Source of the DNA: Histophilus somni
Lineage (GTDB): Bacteria; Pseudomonadota; Gammaproteobacteria; Enterobacterales; Pasteurellaceae
Direction: 5' to 3'
Length of the DNA: 64,000 nt
Assembly: GCF_014202395.1 (NCBI RefSeq)
Contig: NZ_JACHGQ010000011.1
Coordinates: forward strand, 1-64,000
Position 1 is the first letter of the stretch. Each line of letters opens with the position of its first letter. Position numbers and translations under genes: made by a program. Below are positions 18,743 to 27,454 of this stretch, in pieces. Under the pieces are notes generated by a model. The model did not search any database and was not told the origin of the DNA. It saw only the letters and a program-made list of their open reading frames with translations.

Positions 18743-20503
18743 TCAAAACGAAACCGAACCTGTGAAATAAAAAACCGACTTCTTGTTACTTTCCTCAAAA
18801 GTTCCCACTCCATTAATAGGCTTAGCATAAGTCAATGATAATGCAAGTGATTTTATTTGAGCTTTCACACCGAATGCAAACCCCGCAAACGTATCTACAA
18901 CATGGTGCGGTCGTTTTGCATGAACTTTTCCTATATCAATACCCAAAAAAGGGTTAATGTAAGATAAATAACTCTTTTGAGGGTAAAAAGGGATCGTAAC
19001 TGTTTGAGAAATATAGAAACCACGATCACCTGAGCCTGCCCCACCTTTGAATCCTCTTACCGTATATTCATCTCCAATTGAGAACTGGTTCTCTCCATAT
19101 AAGCTATCAAATCCATATTGTGCACCTAAACGAAATTGATAACTCATTCCTCGATTAAAAAAAACAAACGGTCTCTGCCAGTTAATACTGCCTGAAACCA
19201 ATCTTAATGTTTTGTCTCTATGTGAATTATATGCAGAATGATTTGCATTAAACCACCGCAGTCCATTGGAATAAGACAGATCACTATAAAGTTTGCCATG
19301 CCCCAAATTGGTCACATAAGATAATCCTATATTCAATTTGTTATTGTGATATTTCCCTATGCGAATATCACCAAAGTAGCTAAGACGCCTTTTAAACTCA
19401 AGTTCTCCATATAAAGATAAAATCATGTCTTTATTACGCAATAATGTGTGCGATAACTTAAATGACGCTTGCTTTGTTTCCCCACTGGATCCGTGAGTAT
19501 GAATTCCTCTCAACTGTTTCTTATAACCGGAATATGATAACTTAATATCCAAAGTCGAAAATGAGAAAGGTTGAGTATAAGACAAGGAATAATTTTGTTG
19601 CCGATTTGCTTGACGATCCTTATAAATACGATAACCCGTTGAAAAACTCCAACGGTCATTCGTTCCTAACAGATCACTCCATGAGATGCTTAATGTTGCC
19701 TGATTTCGACCTTCGGCATTACTTCCTTCACCGGAATTATTCAGGCTTAAACTAACCTGCGGATAAGAAGTGCGGTGCCTCTCAATACTCAGATTTGACA
19801 TACTTTTCTTGTCCGATGCAATCACATTGACTTTCGCTGTTTTATTCCCTGTATTTAAGATCTCAATAAGCTGATCTACATCATAAATACGAAGTACTTT
19901 TCCCTTTAAATTGGGCAATACCAATAACATAGCTTTGTCTTTAAATAGAGATGCTTGTTTATCTTCCACTAAAATGTCATTTACTTTTCCCCAAAGTACG
20001 ACAAATTCCACTTCACCGTTTTTGATCTTTGAAGATTTTAAACCAATAGCACTGGTTACATAACCGGCATTGTACAACACCTGTGTTAATTCTTTTGTCA
20101 ACGCAAACACGGTTTTCGTTGATAAAGGCTGATTTAAATAATGTTTTATGACTTCATCAAAATCCAGTGAGATTTCCTCTCCACCCAAATCAATAGTAAT
20201 CTTCGTAATTGTTTGTATCGCCGTTGTGGATTTAAGTTGAGTAACGGTATCCTCTTGATTTGGTCGGTTATCCTCCAAAAAACGTTGTGCTTTTTCAAAA
20301 TTTTGCTCAACTTTTTCAAATTGTTGTTGATTTTTTAAATGCAATAACTCTTGAACCAAAGGCTTAGCCTCTTTCGCTGCTTCTCTTGCTTGCGTAACCA
20401 AAGGATCTTCTTGTGCTTGCACAACTAAAGGAGCAGCAACAAAAGAAACTAGTAAACAGCATGAAAATAGGATATTTATCTTGTTATATTTATATTTTGG
20501 CAT
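18743..20503 (-). CDS. ibpB: IbpB: TpsB outer-membrane transporter for IbpA
   Basis: Outer-membrane 16-strand barrel of the FhaC/ShlB family that secretes its TpsA partner. 586 residues from the chosen start. Signal peptide (hydrophobic core [18 protein letters not shown], cleavage near AQA), two POTRA domains ~75-240, then the barrel with the family motif near YTVRGFKGG and GDRGFYISQ; the C-terminus ends in a typical phenylalanine (TGSVSF). The frame is open to 20521, but ATG at 20503 is preferred because GAAGGA lies 9 bases before it, inside the longer reading. It directly precedes ibpA (24-bp gap), so the pair is an operon. Confidence 0.93.
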   Translation of the reverse strand: MPKYKYNKINILFSCCLLVSFVAAPLVVQAQEDPLVTQAREAAKEAKPLVQELLHLKNQQQFEKVEQNFEKAQRFLEDNRPNQEDTVTQLKSTTAIQTITKITIDLGGEEISLDFDEVIKHYLNQPLSTKTVFALTKELTQVLYNAGYVTSAIGLKSSKIKNGEVEFVVLWGKVNDILVEDKQASLFKDKAMLLVLPNLKGKVLRIYDVDQLIEILNTGNKTAKVNVIASDKKSMSNLSIERHRTSYPQVSLSLNNSGEGSNAEGRNQATLSISWSDLLGTNDRWSFSTGYRIYKDRQANRQQNYSLSYTQPFSFSTLDIKLSYSGYKKQLRGIHTHGSSGETKQASFKLSHTLLRNKDMILSLYGELEFKRRLSYFGDIRIGKYHNNKLNIGLSYVTNLGHGKLYSDLSYSNGLRWFNANHSAYNSHRDKTLRLVSGSINWQRPFVFFNRGMSYQFRLGAQYGFDSLYGENQFSIGDEYTVRGFKGGAGSGDRGFYISQTVTIPFYPQKSYLSYINPFLGIDIGKVHAKRPHHVVDTFAGFAFGVKAQIKSLALSLTYAKPINGVGTFEESNKKSVFYFTGSVSF

Positions 20504-20535
20504 AAAACGCCGTCCTTCCACTTTAATTGGAACAA

Positions 20536-20567
20536 ATTATACTATACGCTATTTAGACAACTGGTAA
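20536..20567 (-). promoter_or_regulatory. Candidate sigma-70 promoter of ibpB-ibpA
   Basis: On the minus strand TTACCA (20562-20567) is followed after 17 bases by TAGTAT (20539-20544), overlapped by a perfect TATAAT (20536-20541). It sits ~35-65 bases before the ibpB start. Confidence 0.5.
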
Positions 20568-20574
20568 TACCAGT
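20560..20574. promoter_or_regulatory. Perfect palindrome on the -35 of the ibpB promoter (possible operator)
   Basis: ACTGGTA-A-TACCAGT, seven-base arms around one base, covering the proposed -35 hexamer. This is where a dimeric repressor would block initiation. The binding protein is unknown. Confidence 0.5.
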
Positions 20575-20846
20575 ATAAATCATTCTTAGCAATTTCATCG
20601 TGTCTTTTTCATAATTTTTCATAAAAAATCCCCCTTTCCTGTGCTAAAAAGAAAATTGATTATACTGTAGTTTTTATACTATTGAATGGAATGAATTACG
20701 CAGTAATTACTTTCTTATTTTTATCTTCGTTTTATCATAACTGTCATTTTCATTAAATAATACTAATTTCCTCTTTAAATCTCTCCTTTTTTCGAGTAGA
20801 TTAAGAGTTCTCCTCAAAAAATTAAGTAACCATAAGGAAGAACATT

Positions 20847-22205
20847 ATGTTATTAACTAACCCAGTAGTAATTTCCATTATTGTGTTACTCGCCTTAAGT
20901 CTTATGCGAATTAATGTTGTTATGGGATTAGTTATCTCAGCATTAGTTGCCGGGCTATGTAGCGATTTAACCATTAATGAAACAATAAAAGCGTTCACAG
21001 GCGGTTTAGGCGGGGGGGCTGAAGTTGCAATGAACTATGCAATTTTAGGTGCTTTTGCTATTGCCATCTCTAAATCAGGTATTACCGATCTACTTGCTTT
21101 TAAAGTAATTAAACGCTTAGGTAAATCGCCAACAGGTAATTCAATGGCTGGATTTAAATACTTTATTCTTGCCATACTAGTGTTATTCTCAATTTCTTCG
21201 CAAAACTTATTACCTGTACACATCGCATTTATTCCAATTGTTATTCCTCCGCTCCTTGCAATTTTTAATAAACTAAAAGTTGATCGTCGTGCGGTTGCTT
21301 GCGTATTGACATTTGGATTGACTGCAACCTACATGCTTCTCCCTGTCGGTTTCGGTAAAATTTTTATTGATAGTGTTTTAGTGAAAAATATTAATCAAGT
21401 AGGTGCTTCACTCGGCTTAAAAACCAGTGTAGCAGAAGTCTCTTTGGCAATGGCAATTCCGGTTATCGGTATGGTTATCGGTTTATTAACCGCAGTTTTC
21501 GTCACTTATCGTAAACCTCGAGAGTATGTTTCAGCCGGTTTAAATGCTACAACTGAAGAAATCGAAAAGCACATTGCAAATATTAAGCCCTTCCATGTGA
21601 TTGTAAGTGCGGTCGCAATTGTACTCACTTTCGCTTTACAACTGATAACCAGTTCAACAATTATCGCTGGTCTTGTCGGTCTCATTATTTTCGCAGTATT
21701 TGGTATTTTTAAACTAAAAGAAAGCAACGATATTTTCCAACAAGGCTTAAAATTAATGGCAATGATCGGTTTCGTAATGATTGCCGCTTCGGGCTTTGCT
21801 GCGGTAATTAATGCAACTGGCGGTGTAACAATTTTGGTGGATAATTTCAGCCAAGGCTTGGGTGCAGAAAATAAAGGTTTAGCTGCATTTCTTATGTTGC
21901 TTGTAGGTCTATTTATTACCATGGGAATCGGTTCATCCTTTTCAACTGTACCAATTATTACATCTATTTATGTACCGCTTTGTCTTTCCTTTGGATTCTC
22001 ACCGTTGGCAACTGTTGCAATTATCGGTGTTTCTGCCGCACTGGGCGATGCTGGCTCACCTGCCTCAGACTCAACTTTAGGTCCGACATCCGGCTTAAAT
22101 ATGGACGGTAAACATGATCATATTTGGGATTCTGTTGTACCAACATTCATCCACTACAATATTCCGCTCATTCTTTTTGGTTGGATTGCGGCAATGTTCC
22201 TTTAA
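20847..22205 (+). CDS. YuiF/NhaC-type membrane transporter (COG2056-like)
   Basis: Polytopic inner-membrane protein, 452 residues, with 11-12 hydrophobic segments. The pattern (RINVVMGLVISALVAGL, an FTGGLGGGAEVAMNYAILGAF block, QNLLPVHIAFIPIVIPPLL, and GDAGSPASDSTLGPTSGLN near the C-terminus) is that of a family annotated as Na+/H+ antiporter or amino-acid permease, with a likely H. influenzae homologue. Substrate unknown. Good ribosome-binding site AAGGAAG. Transcribed away from ibpB; priC follows after 47 bp in the same direction. Confidence 0.8.
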   Translation: MLLTNPVVISIIVLLALSLMRINVVMGLVISALVAGLCSDLTINETIKAFTGGLGGGAEVAMNYAILGAFAIAISKSGITDLLAFKVIKRLGKSPTGNSMAGFKYFILAILVLFSISSQNLLPVHIAFIPIVIPPLLAIFNKLKVDRRAVACVLTFGLTATYMLLPVGFGKIFIDSVLVKNINQVGASLGLKTSVAEVSLAMAIPVIGMVIGLLTAVFVTYRKPREYVSAGLNATTEEIEKHIANIKPFHVIVSAVAIVLTFALQLITSSTIIAGLVGLIIFAVFGIFKLKESNDIFQQGLKLMAMIGFVMIAASGFAAVINATGGVTILVDNFSQGLGAENKGLAAFLMLLVGLFITMGIGSSFSTVPIITSIYVPLCLSFGFSPLATVAIIGVSAALGDAGSPASDSTLGPTSGLNMDGKHDHIWDSVVPTFIHYNIPLILFGWIAAMFL

Positions 22206-22252
22206 TAACTTACTTTGAGTGCCTATGGCATGGCACTCAAATTTTTTAACTT

Positions 22253-22846
22253 ATGCAACAATCTCCTGTTATTATCTTACTTAAACAAAAAGTTGACGAG
22301 TTTTTCTCTCGTTATTCTCATATACCTTCCAAGCAAAAAATCTATGCCAAATTTGACCGCACTTTATTTAGCCAAGACTTTGAGAGTTTATCGTTTTACC
22401 TGAAAGAAATTCGTCAATGTTTAACTCAATTAGAAAAAATCAATGATGATAATGTACAAAAATATACTTTTTATAGTGAAAAATTAAAAGGACAATGTAA
22501 GGCTCTCTCAGAGGCGTTATCACAAACAAATGCTAAAACAAACATCAAATTTCAGCATAACGATACAAGTCTGCAATCTGTACAAGAGCGGCGGGAAAAA
22601 CAAAGAATTGCACTGAATAAACTTCCTCCAAGGGAGCGTTTAAGCAAATATTATGAAGCATTACAGGCTTTAAACACAAAATTAGAACGACAACGAGATT
22701 GCTTTGAAGAGGCTACATTATTACAGGATAAGCAAACCTACAGCCAACAAATCGCAATTACACAACAACGTAAACAACGGTGTTCTGAGGCTATTGAACA
22801 ACTGGAAGAATATTTGGCTTTATTAGATACAACCTCAGAGAAATAA
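22253..22846 (+). CDS. priC: Primosomal replication protein N'' (PriC)
   Basis: Cytoplasmic protein that helps reload DnaB helicase at stalled forks. 197 residues, slightly longer than E. coli PriC. Family features: FDRTLFSQDFESLSFYLKEI near residues 34-54 and an amphipathic, Arg/Gln-rich C-terminal half (PPRERLSKYYEALQALN, LERQRDCFEEA, QQRKQRCSEAIEQLE). Sequence similarity to E. coli is modest, as is normal for PriC. No strong ribosome-binding site; a short intergenic gap after the permease. Confidence 0.8.
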   Translation: MQQSPVIILLKQKVDEFFSRYSHIPSKQKIYAKFDRTLFSQDFESLSFYLKEIRQCLTQLEKINDDNVQKYTFYSEKLKGQCKALSEALSQTNAKTNIKFQHNDTSLQSVQERREKQRIALNKLPPRERLSKYYEALQALNTKLERQRDCFEEATLLQDKQTYSQQIAITQQRKQRCSEAIEQLEEYLALLDTTSEK

Positions 22847-22869
22847 CGAAAATATTTCACAAGTATGCA

Positions 22870-23043
22870 CTATTTTTGTTTAAATTCTTGCATTAATCGC
22901 TTGATCTGCCGATCATTCTTTTTAAATGCTCGACAATAAGGACAAAATAATAAATGAATATTAATTGCACATTTTTGATAGAACGCTAATTTTTTTTCAT
23001 TACTCAAAGAAATCAATTCAGTAATTTCTTTACAATTTTTCAT
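22870..23043 (-). CDS. Small zinc-type (ZAS-like) anti-sigma factor, 57 residues
   Basis: Tiny protein beginning MKNCKEITEL and ending EFKQK. It carries H30-x3-C34-x2-C37 (HLLFCPYC), the hallmark of zinc-binding anti-sigma proteins of the ChrR/RsrA/zf-HC2 group, with further cysteines at 4 and 25 that could complete the metal site. Its ATG directly abuts the sigma gene's TAG stop (TAGATG), so the two are translationally coupled. The expected role is to hold the ECF sigma factor inactive until thiol oxidation releases zinc; this is inferred from motif and position. It resembles the small anti-sigma partners (such as MseR in Neisseria) of sigma factors that control methionine sulfoxide reductase. 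Confidence 0.8.
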   Translation of the reverse strand: MKNCKEITELISLSNEKKLAFYQKCAINIHLLFCPYCRAFKKNDRQIKRLMQEFKQK

Positions 23044-23616
23044 CTATTTTTTCCCTCCAAACCAATTTTTAGATAAACATGCCTGTAACTGAAGTCTAGC
23101 TCGATACAACAATACATGTAAATTAGACGTAGAAATCTCACATTCCTGACAAATTTGTTCGCTATCCAATTCCAAATACTCTCGCATCATAAAAATGCGT
23201 GCTTGCTGAGCCGGCAACCGATTTAAACAAGCATCAAAAACAATCCAAAACTCCTCTTTGTAGGTAGCACTTTGAATATCTGACCATTCATTAGGTTCAA
23301 AATGGTTTAAATCCCAATGTCCTTTATCATTAAAAAAAGCGTTCGGTGCATCTTCTTCATAAATTTCAGAAACGTTAATCATGCGGTTACGACTATGAAT
23401 TAAATCAATGATTTTATTTTTTAAAATAGCAAATATCCACGTTTTCAATGCTGCTCGTCCCTCAAAAGTGCGGATATTTTTTACCGCACTTGTTAAGGCT
23501 TCCTGTACCACATCTTCAGCTAAATCAAGATCCTTCAACTGCAAAACAGCAAATTTAACCATTTGTAAGCGAATTTCTTCAAGATCTGCTTGAGAAATAT
23601 GTTTTGTTTCACTCAC
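23044..23616 (-). CDS. ECF-type RNA polymerase sigma factor
   Basis: Group 4 sigma factor: region 2 (AEDVVQEALTSAVKNI, then GRAALKTWIFAILKNKIIDL) and region 4 (LPAQQARIFMMREYLELDSEQICQECEISTSNLHVLLYRAR). 190 residues from a GTG at 23616. Possible starts are TTG 23634, ATG 23622 and GTG 23616; AAGGAG lies 7 bases before the GTG but only one base before the ATG, so the GTG is preferred. A ZAS-like anti-sigma gene follows without a gap, and msrPQ diverges 67-85 bp away. Resembles the H. influenzae HI1459-type sigma factor, as I recall. Confidence 0.88.
   Translation of the reverse strand: MSETKHISQADLEEIRLQMVKFAVLQLKDLDLAEDVVQEALTSAVKNIRTFEGRAALKTWIFAILKNKIIDLIHSRNRMINVSEIYEEDAPNAFFNDKGHWDLNHFEPNEWSDIQSATYKEEFWIVFDACLNRLPAQQARIFMMREYLELDSEQICQECEISTSNLHVLLYRARLQLQACLSKNWFGGKK
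23466..23491. repeat. Inverted uptake-sequence cores inside the sigma gene
   Basis: AAGTGCGG (23466-23473) and CCGCACTT (23484-23491) form an 8-bp stem with a 10-base loop within region 2 coding sequence. Confidence 0.65.
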
Positions 23617-23701
23617 AATCATTCTCCTTGACAAAATAATGTAAGATTTTTCATCATTCTCTGACTATACAAATTATACGCTAATAATATAGGATTTAAG
23701 A

Positions 23702-24655
23702 ATGAAAAAATTAACTTCTCACGATGTTACACCTGAAGAAATTTTCCACCAACGTCGTAAAATTATTAAAGCCTTCGGATTAAGTGCGGTGGCAACTGCA
23801 TTACCAACGTTTAGTTTTGCACAAGACAGTAACAGCTTGAAATCCCTTGAATATAAAAAATCGACAGCCACAACTTTAATTTTAACGCCTGAAAATAAAG
23901 TTACCGGCTATAACAATTTCTATGAATTCGGTGTAGATAAAGGATCTCCTGCACACTATGCCAAAAAATTTCAAGTAAACCCGTGGAAACTGGAAATTGG
24001 AGGAGAAGTCGAAAATCCTTTTACGCTCAACTATGATCAGCTTTTCACTCAATTTCCATTAGAAGAACGTATTTATCGTTTCCGCTGCGTGGAGGCTTGG
24101 GCGATGGTTGTGCCTTGGATTGGTTTTGAACTCAATAAATTATTAGAAAAAGCAAAACCGACAAGTAAAGCGAAATATGTGGTATTTCATACTTTGTATG
24201 ATCCCGAGCAAATGCCGGGGCAAAAAAATCATTTCTTTGGGGGCGGTATTAATTATCCTTATATTGAGGCACTTACCCTCGCCGAAGCAATGCACTCTCT
24301 CACGTTAATGTCGGTAGGTTTGTACGGAAAAGCATTACCACCGCAAAATGGAGCACCAATTCGCTTAGTTGTACCTTGGAAATATGGCTTTAAAAGTATT
24401 AAATCTATTGTCAAAATTACTCTATCGGAAACACGCCCACGCACTACTTGGGAAAGCCTTGCACCGAATGAATATGGCTTTTATGCCAATGTAAACCCTA
24501 AAGTAGATCACCCTCGTTGGTCTCAAGCCTCTGAACGGGTTATTGGTGCCGGCGGATTATTAAGTGTAAAACGCCAGCCTACACTTATGTTTAATGGCTA
24601 TGAACAGGAAGTGGCACATTTATACAAGGGATTGGATTTAAGGAGCAATTACTAA
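23702..24655 (+). CDS. msrP: Periplasmic methionine sulfoxide reductase, molybdopterin catalytic subunit
   Basis: YedY/MsrP repairs oxidised methionines in periplasmic proteins, using molybdopterin. 317 residues. Twin-arginine signal with R18-R19 ([14 protein letters not shown]); Moco-ligating Cys is C129 in [17 protein letters not shown]; conserved [15 protein letters not shown]-like [34 protein letters not shown] and [10 protein letters not shown] blocks match E. coli YedY almost end to end. Its stop overlaps the msrQ start by one base (TAATG). Exported folded through Tat. Divergent from the ECF sigma gene, a plausible regulator. The moa operon that makes its cofactor is at 39-41 kb. Confidence 0.96.
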   Translation: MKKLTSHDVTPEEIFHQRRKIIKAFGLSAVATALPTFSFAQDSNSLKSLEYKKSTATTLILTPENKVTGYNNFYEFGVDKGSPAHYAKKFQVNPWKLEIGGEVENPFTLNYDQLFTQFPLEERIYRFRCVEAWAMVVPWIGFELNKLLEKAKPTSKAKYVVFHTLYDPEQMPGQKNHFFGGGINYPYIEALTLAEAMHSLTLMSVGLYGKALPPQNGAPIRLVVPWKYGFKSIKSIVKITLSETRPRTTWESLAPNEYGFYANVNPKVDHPRWSQASERVIGAGGLLSVKRQPTLMFNGYEQEVAHLYKGLDLRSNY

Positions 24656-25254
24656 TGTTGGCATTATTACGCATCATTATTCACTTGTGCTGTTTCGCCC
24701 CATTGGTGTGGTTGCTTTTCGTGCTTTTCTCAGGAAATGAAACCGCACTTGGTGCCGATCCGATCAAAGAAATTGAACATTTCTTAGGCTATACAGCTAT
24801 TTTGATTTTCTGTGCTATGTTTTTACTCAGTATCCTATTGCAACTATTGAATAAAAACCAATACCAAATTTTACGCCGTCCTCTTGGTTTATGGGCATTT
24901 GTATTGGCATTATTGCACGTTGCCAGCTATCTTTTCTTGGAATTAGGATTTGATTTCTCATTATTCATAAATGAAATTATAACTCGTCCTTATCTGATTT
25001 TAGGCGGCATTGCTTTTCTCATTTTGTCAGTAATGGCAATAACATCGTTGCCCCAAATAAAACAATGGCTTGGTAAACGTTGGTTTCAAATACACCAGCT
25101 TGCCTATATAGCAATTATCTGTGCAGCAATCCATTATTATTGGTCATCAAAAAGTGTAACTTTAGCACCGATTGTGGTAAGCCTAGCAGTGATTGGGATC
25201 GTTATTTGGAAATATAGTGGAAAATATCTCTTAACATTTTTGCATAAAAAATAG
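24655..25254 (+). CDS. msrQ: MsrQ, haem-binding membrane subunit of MsrPQ
   Basis: Inner-membrane b-haem protein (YedZ family, ferric-reductase-like) that passes quinol electrons to periplasmic MsrP. 199 residues, about six membrane segments, with conserved histidines in IEHFLGYTA, LLHVASY, and QIHQLAYIA / IHYYW. Translation is coupled to msrP by the one-base overlap. Length and segment order are normal for the family. Confidence 0.93.
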   Translation: MLALLRIIIHLCCFAPLVWLLFVLFSGNETALGADPIKEIEHFLGYTAILIFCAMFLLSILLQLLNKNQYQILRRPLGLWAFVLALLHVASYLFLELGFDFSLFINEIITRPYLILGGIAFLILSVMAITSLPQIKQWLGKRWFQIHQLAYIAIICAAIHYYWSSKSVTLAPIVVSLAVIGIVIWKYSGKYLLTFLHKK

Positions 25255-25325
25255 ACATTTTATTGTATAAAACTCTCCTGATTTTCACCGCACTTTTCCG
25301 CTAATTGAATGATCATTTCACACAA

Positions 25326-25355
25326 AAAGCGACAACTAAGTGTCGCTTTCTACCT
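25326..25355. terminator. Bidirectional hairpin terminator
   Basis: Stem AAAGCGACA (25326-25334) with TGTCGCTTT (25341-25349), six-base loop. On the minus strand it is followed by TTTTTG, on the plus strand by TTTCT. It separates convergent msrQ and the NRAMP-family gene. Confidence 0.8.
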
Positions 25356-26621
25356 TTAAGCAAACCATCCTGCTTGATAGGCAATAAATAATAATGTGAA
25401 TGCAGTTAAATACACTAAACCGATTATAGAAAGCCAAAATAACCCGCCTCTTATCCGATGTTCGCCCTTTAATACAAGCGAAAGATTTAACCACGCAAAA
25501 ATAGGCGTTGAAACAAAAGAAGCGATCATGGCAAATTCTAACATTGGACCGACAGCATTATTGAAGTAGAAAATAATCGCTAATCCGGAAAGTGCGGCAA
25601 ATAATATCGCTAAATTTAATGTTCTTAAACTACTTTGTTTTTTATTTAAAATTAAACGTAAACATTCCACATTTGAGCGAGAATATCCATCAATTACCGT
25701 AATTGTTGTACCAAACATACACATAAAAGCAATAAATGCAATAAGTGCCTTTGCCCATTCACCAATCGTTGAAGCATACATATTAATCAATTGTGCAATA
25801 TATTTTCCACCAACCATTTGAACCGTTTCACCTGAACCAAATTGGACTAGTGCACCCAGTGCAAGAAATACAATGGCTAAAATTGCAGTACCAATATAAC
25901 CGACATTAAAATCCCAAATGCCGTCCTCATAAGATATTTTTGAAATACGGCGTTTAGCGACTACCCACATTGAATTGATTGCAGAAATTTCAATTGGTGC
26001 AGGCATCCAGCCCATCAATGCAACAATAAAAGCAAGTGCACTTAGACTCCATGGATTTGGGGCAATATAATCTTGCGAAGCAACGCCATTAATACCATTA
26101 CGCATTAATGCAATAATTACAGCAGTTAATGTTGTCAATGTTAATGCAATCATAATGAGTTTAGATAAACTATCTAGCAAACGATATTGCCCAAATAACA
26201 AAATAAATAAGCTAACGCCAATAACAATCAGACTCAATGTAGGAACCGGAACAGAAATCGGTAATACAAAAGTTAAAATCGCCGCACAAAGCAAGCCTAC
26301 TGCGGCAGTATTAATAACCGTTGAAAAAACATTTAATAAGAAAAATACCCATAGATAAGATTTCCCTTTTTGGCGATAACCTTCAAGTAACGTGTTACCG
26401 CTATCTAAAGTATATTGCACACCAAAACGAAAAAATGGATATTTAAATAAATTCGCTAAAAGAATAATAATGGCTAATTGCCAACCATAAATAGCACCTG
26501 CCTGTGTCGACGCAATAATATGCGAACCGCCAACAGCCGCTGAAGCCATTAAAATACCAGGACCCAGTGCACTTAATTTTTTTGCCCAAAAAGATTGATT
26601 TACTTGTTGATTTTCTTTCAT
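25356..26621 (-). CDS. NRAMP-family transporter lacking the canonical metal-binding DPGN motif
   Basis: Inner-membrane protein of 421 residues with ~11 membrane segments and the NRAMP opening GPGILMASAAVGGSHIIAS. Canonical NRAMP proteins have DPGN in segment 1 and a metal-binding MPH in segment 6; here segment 1 has VGGSH and segment 6 reads LMGWMPAPIEISAINSMWV. So it belongs to a divergent branch of the family and its ion is not safely manganese or iron. Start at MKENQQVNQS; single-gene unit, ended by the hairpin at 25326-25349. Annotation as divalent-metal transporter rests on family only. Confidence 0.82.
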   Translation of the reverse strand: MKENQQVNQSFWAKKLSALGPGILMASAAVGGSHIIASTQAGAIYGWQLAIIILLANLFKYPFFRFGVQYTLDSGNTLLEGYRQKGKSYLWVFFLLNVFSTVINTAAVGLLCAAILTFVLPISVPVPTLSLIVIGVSLFILLFGQYRLLDSLSKLIMIALTLTTLTAVIIALMRNGINGVASQDYIAPNPWSLSALAFIVALMGWMPAPIEISAINSMWVVAKRRISKISYEDGIWDFNVGYIGTAILAIVFLALGALVQFGSGETVQMVGGKYIAQLINMYASTIGEWAKALIAFIAFMCMFGTTITVIDGYSRSNVECLRLILNKKQSSLRTLNLAILFAALSGLAIIFYFNNAVGPMLEFAMIASFVSTPIFAWLNLSLVLKGEHRIRGGLFWLSIIGLVYLTAFTLLFIAYQAGWFA

Positions 26622-26904
26622 AAAAATTCCTACTAACCATCTAACGAATTAAAATTCTAAAATATTTAAATATAAAAACAAGAGAAAAATAAAAAATAAA
26701 ATTCTAATAAAGAAGATTTATAAACAAAAAATAATTATATAAATCCAAAATATTTAACTTTACTAGATTTTAATGCTATTTTTTAAAAAATAAAAAGAAA
26801 TAAACTCTAGAAATTAAGAAGTTAGCAAACAAATAAAAAAACATATAAAAAGTAAAAGCAAAGAACACAATTTCTGTAACAAGATGAAAAACCGAAAAAT
26901 AAGA
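26622..26904. other. Very AT-rich spacer upstream of the NRAMP-family gene
   Basis: About 280 bp dominated by A and T runs. I see no open frame, RNA gene or convincing repeat; it must hold the promoter of the NRAMP-family gene and the end of the tRNA operon. Confidence 0.7.
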
Positions 26905-26979
26905 TGGCTGGGGTACTAGGATTCGAACCTAGGAATGCCGAGATCAAAACCCGGTGCCTTACCGCTTGGCGATACCCCA
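26905..26979 (-). tRNA. tRNA-Gln (anticodon TTG), copy 2
   Basis: Folds as a cloverleaf on the minus strand: acceptor TGGGGTA/TACCCCA, anticodon loop TTTTGAT (TTG), T-arm GGTTCGAATCC, encoded CCA end. Identical over 75 bases to the copy at 27026-27100. Last gene of the tRNA operon. Confidence 0.96.
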
Positions 26980-27025
26980 ATAGATATTCTAAATCTGAAT
27001 TAACTAAGAAGTGCTTAAGATAGTA

Positions 27026-27100
27026 TGGCTGGGGTACTAGGATTCGAACCTAGGAATGCCGAGATCAAAACCCGGTGCCTTACCGCTTGGCGATACCCCA
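27026..27100 (-). tRNA. tRNA-Gln (anticodon TTG), copy 1
   Basis: Same 75-base sequence as the downstream copy, including the encoded CCA. The two are 46 bases apart. Confidence 0.96.
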
Positions 27101-27127
27101 CCAACTAAAGACTTGCAAGCTAATGAA

Positions 27128-27212
27128 TGGTGCGGGACGAGGGACTTGAACCCACACACCTCGCGGCGCCAGAACCTAAATCTGGTGCGTCTACCAATTT
27201 CGCCAGTCCCGC
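27128..27212 (-). tRNA. tRNA-Leu (anticodon TAG)
   Basis: 85 bases with a long variable arm as in class II tRNAs; acceptor GCGGGAC/GTCCCGC, anticodon loop reading ATTTAGG (TAG), T-arm GGTTCAAGTCC, encoded CCA. Confidence 0.96.
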
Positions 27213-27217
27213 AAACA

Positions 27218-27294
27218 TGGTGGCTATGACGGGATTCGAACCTGTGACCCCAACATTATGAGTGTTGTGCTCTAACCAACTGAGCTACATAGCC
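27218..27294 (-). tRNA. tRNA-Met (elongator, anticodon CAT)
   Basis: 77 bases; acceptor GGCTATG/CATAGCC, anticodon CAT in CTCATAA, T-arm GGTTCGAATCC, encoded CCA. The paired first acceptor base argues for the elongator rather than initiator form. First gene of the operon, five bases before tRNA-Leu. Confidence 0.94.
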
Positions 27295-27332
27295 ATATTA
27301 TTTGCATTACCCTCATCGGCTTTGCGGGGCTA

Positions 27333-27361
27333 ATTATGCTGATATATACCTTACTCGTCAA
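27333..27361 (-). promoter_or_regulatory. Promoter of the tRNA operon
   Basis: TTGACG (27356-27361) and CATAAT (27333-27338) on the minus strand are separated by 17 bases and followed by a GC-rich start region (AGCCCCGC), the discriminator type seen at stringently controlled stable-RNA promoters. Confidence 0.75.
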
Positions 27362-27454
27362 CTATTTTTTAATGTTTTTTTTGATTTCAGTGTTGTTCGC
27401 ATATAGATTATACAATTCAGATAAAAAGCATCTTATGTTGTTTTTAATAACCGT

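Larger units (their letters stand above)
20504..20846. other. Divergent intergenic region between ibpB and the YuiF-type permease
   Basis: About 340 bp, no gene seen. Contains the candidate ibpB promoter and palindrome (listed separately) and a second small dyad, AATTAC-GCA-GTAATT (20694-20708). AAGGAAG precedes the permease ATG by 6-7 bases. Confidence 0.7.

Noticed and set aside
21506..21922. 138-codon minus-strand open frame inside the YuiF-type permease gene
   Set aside because: Antisense of conserved membrane-segment codons; the plus-strand gene explains the conservation.
26905..27294. tRNA cluster as integration site of a mobile element
   Set aside because: No integrase, no repeated tRNA 3' end nearby; the two identical tRNA-Gln genes are complete and part of one operon.
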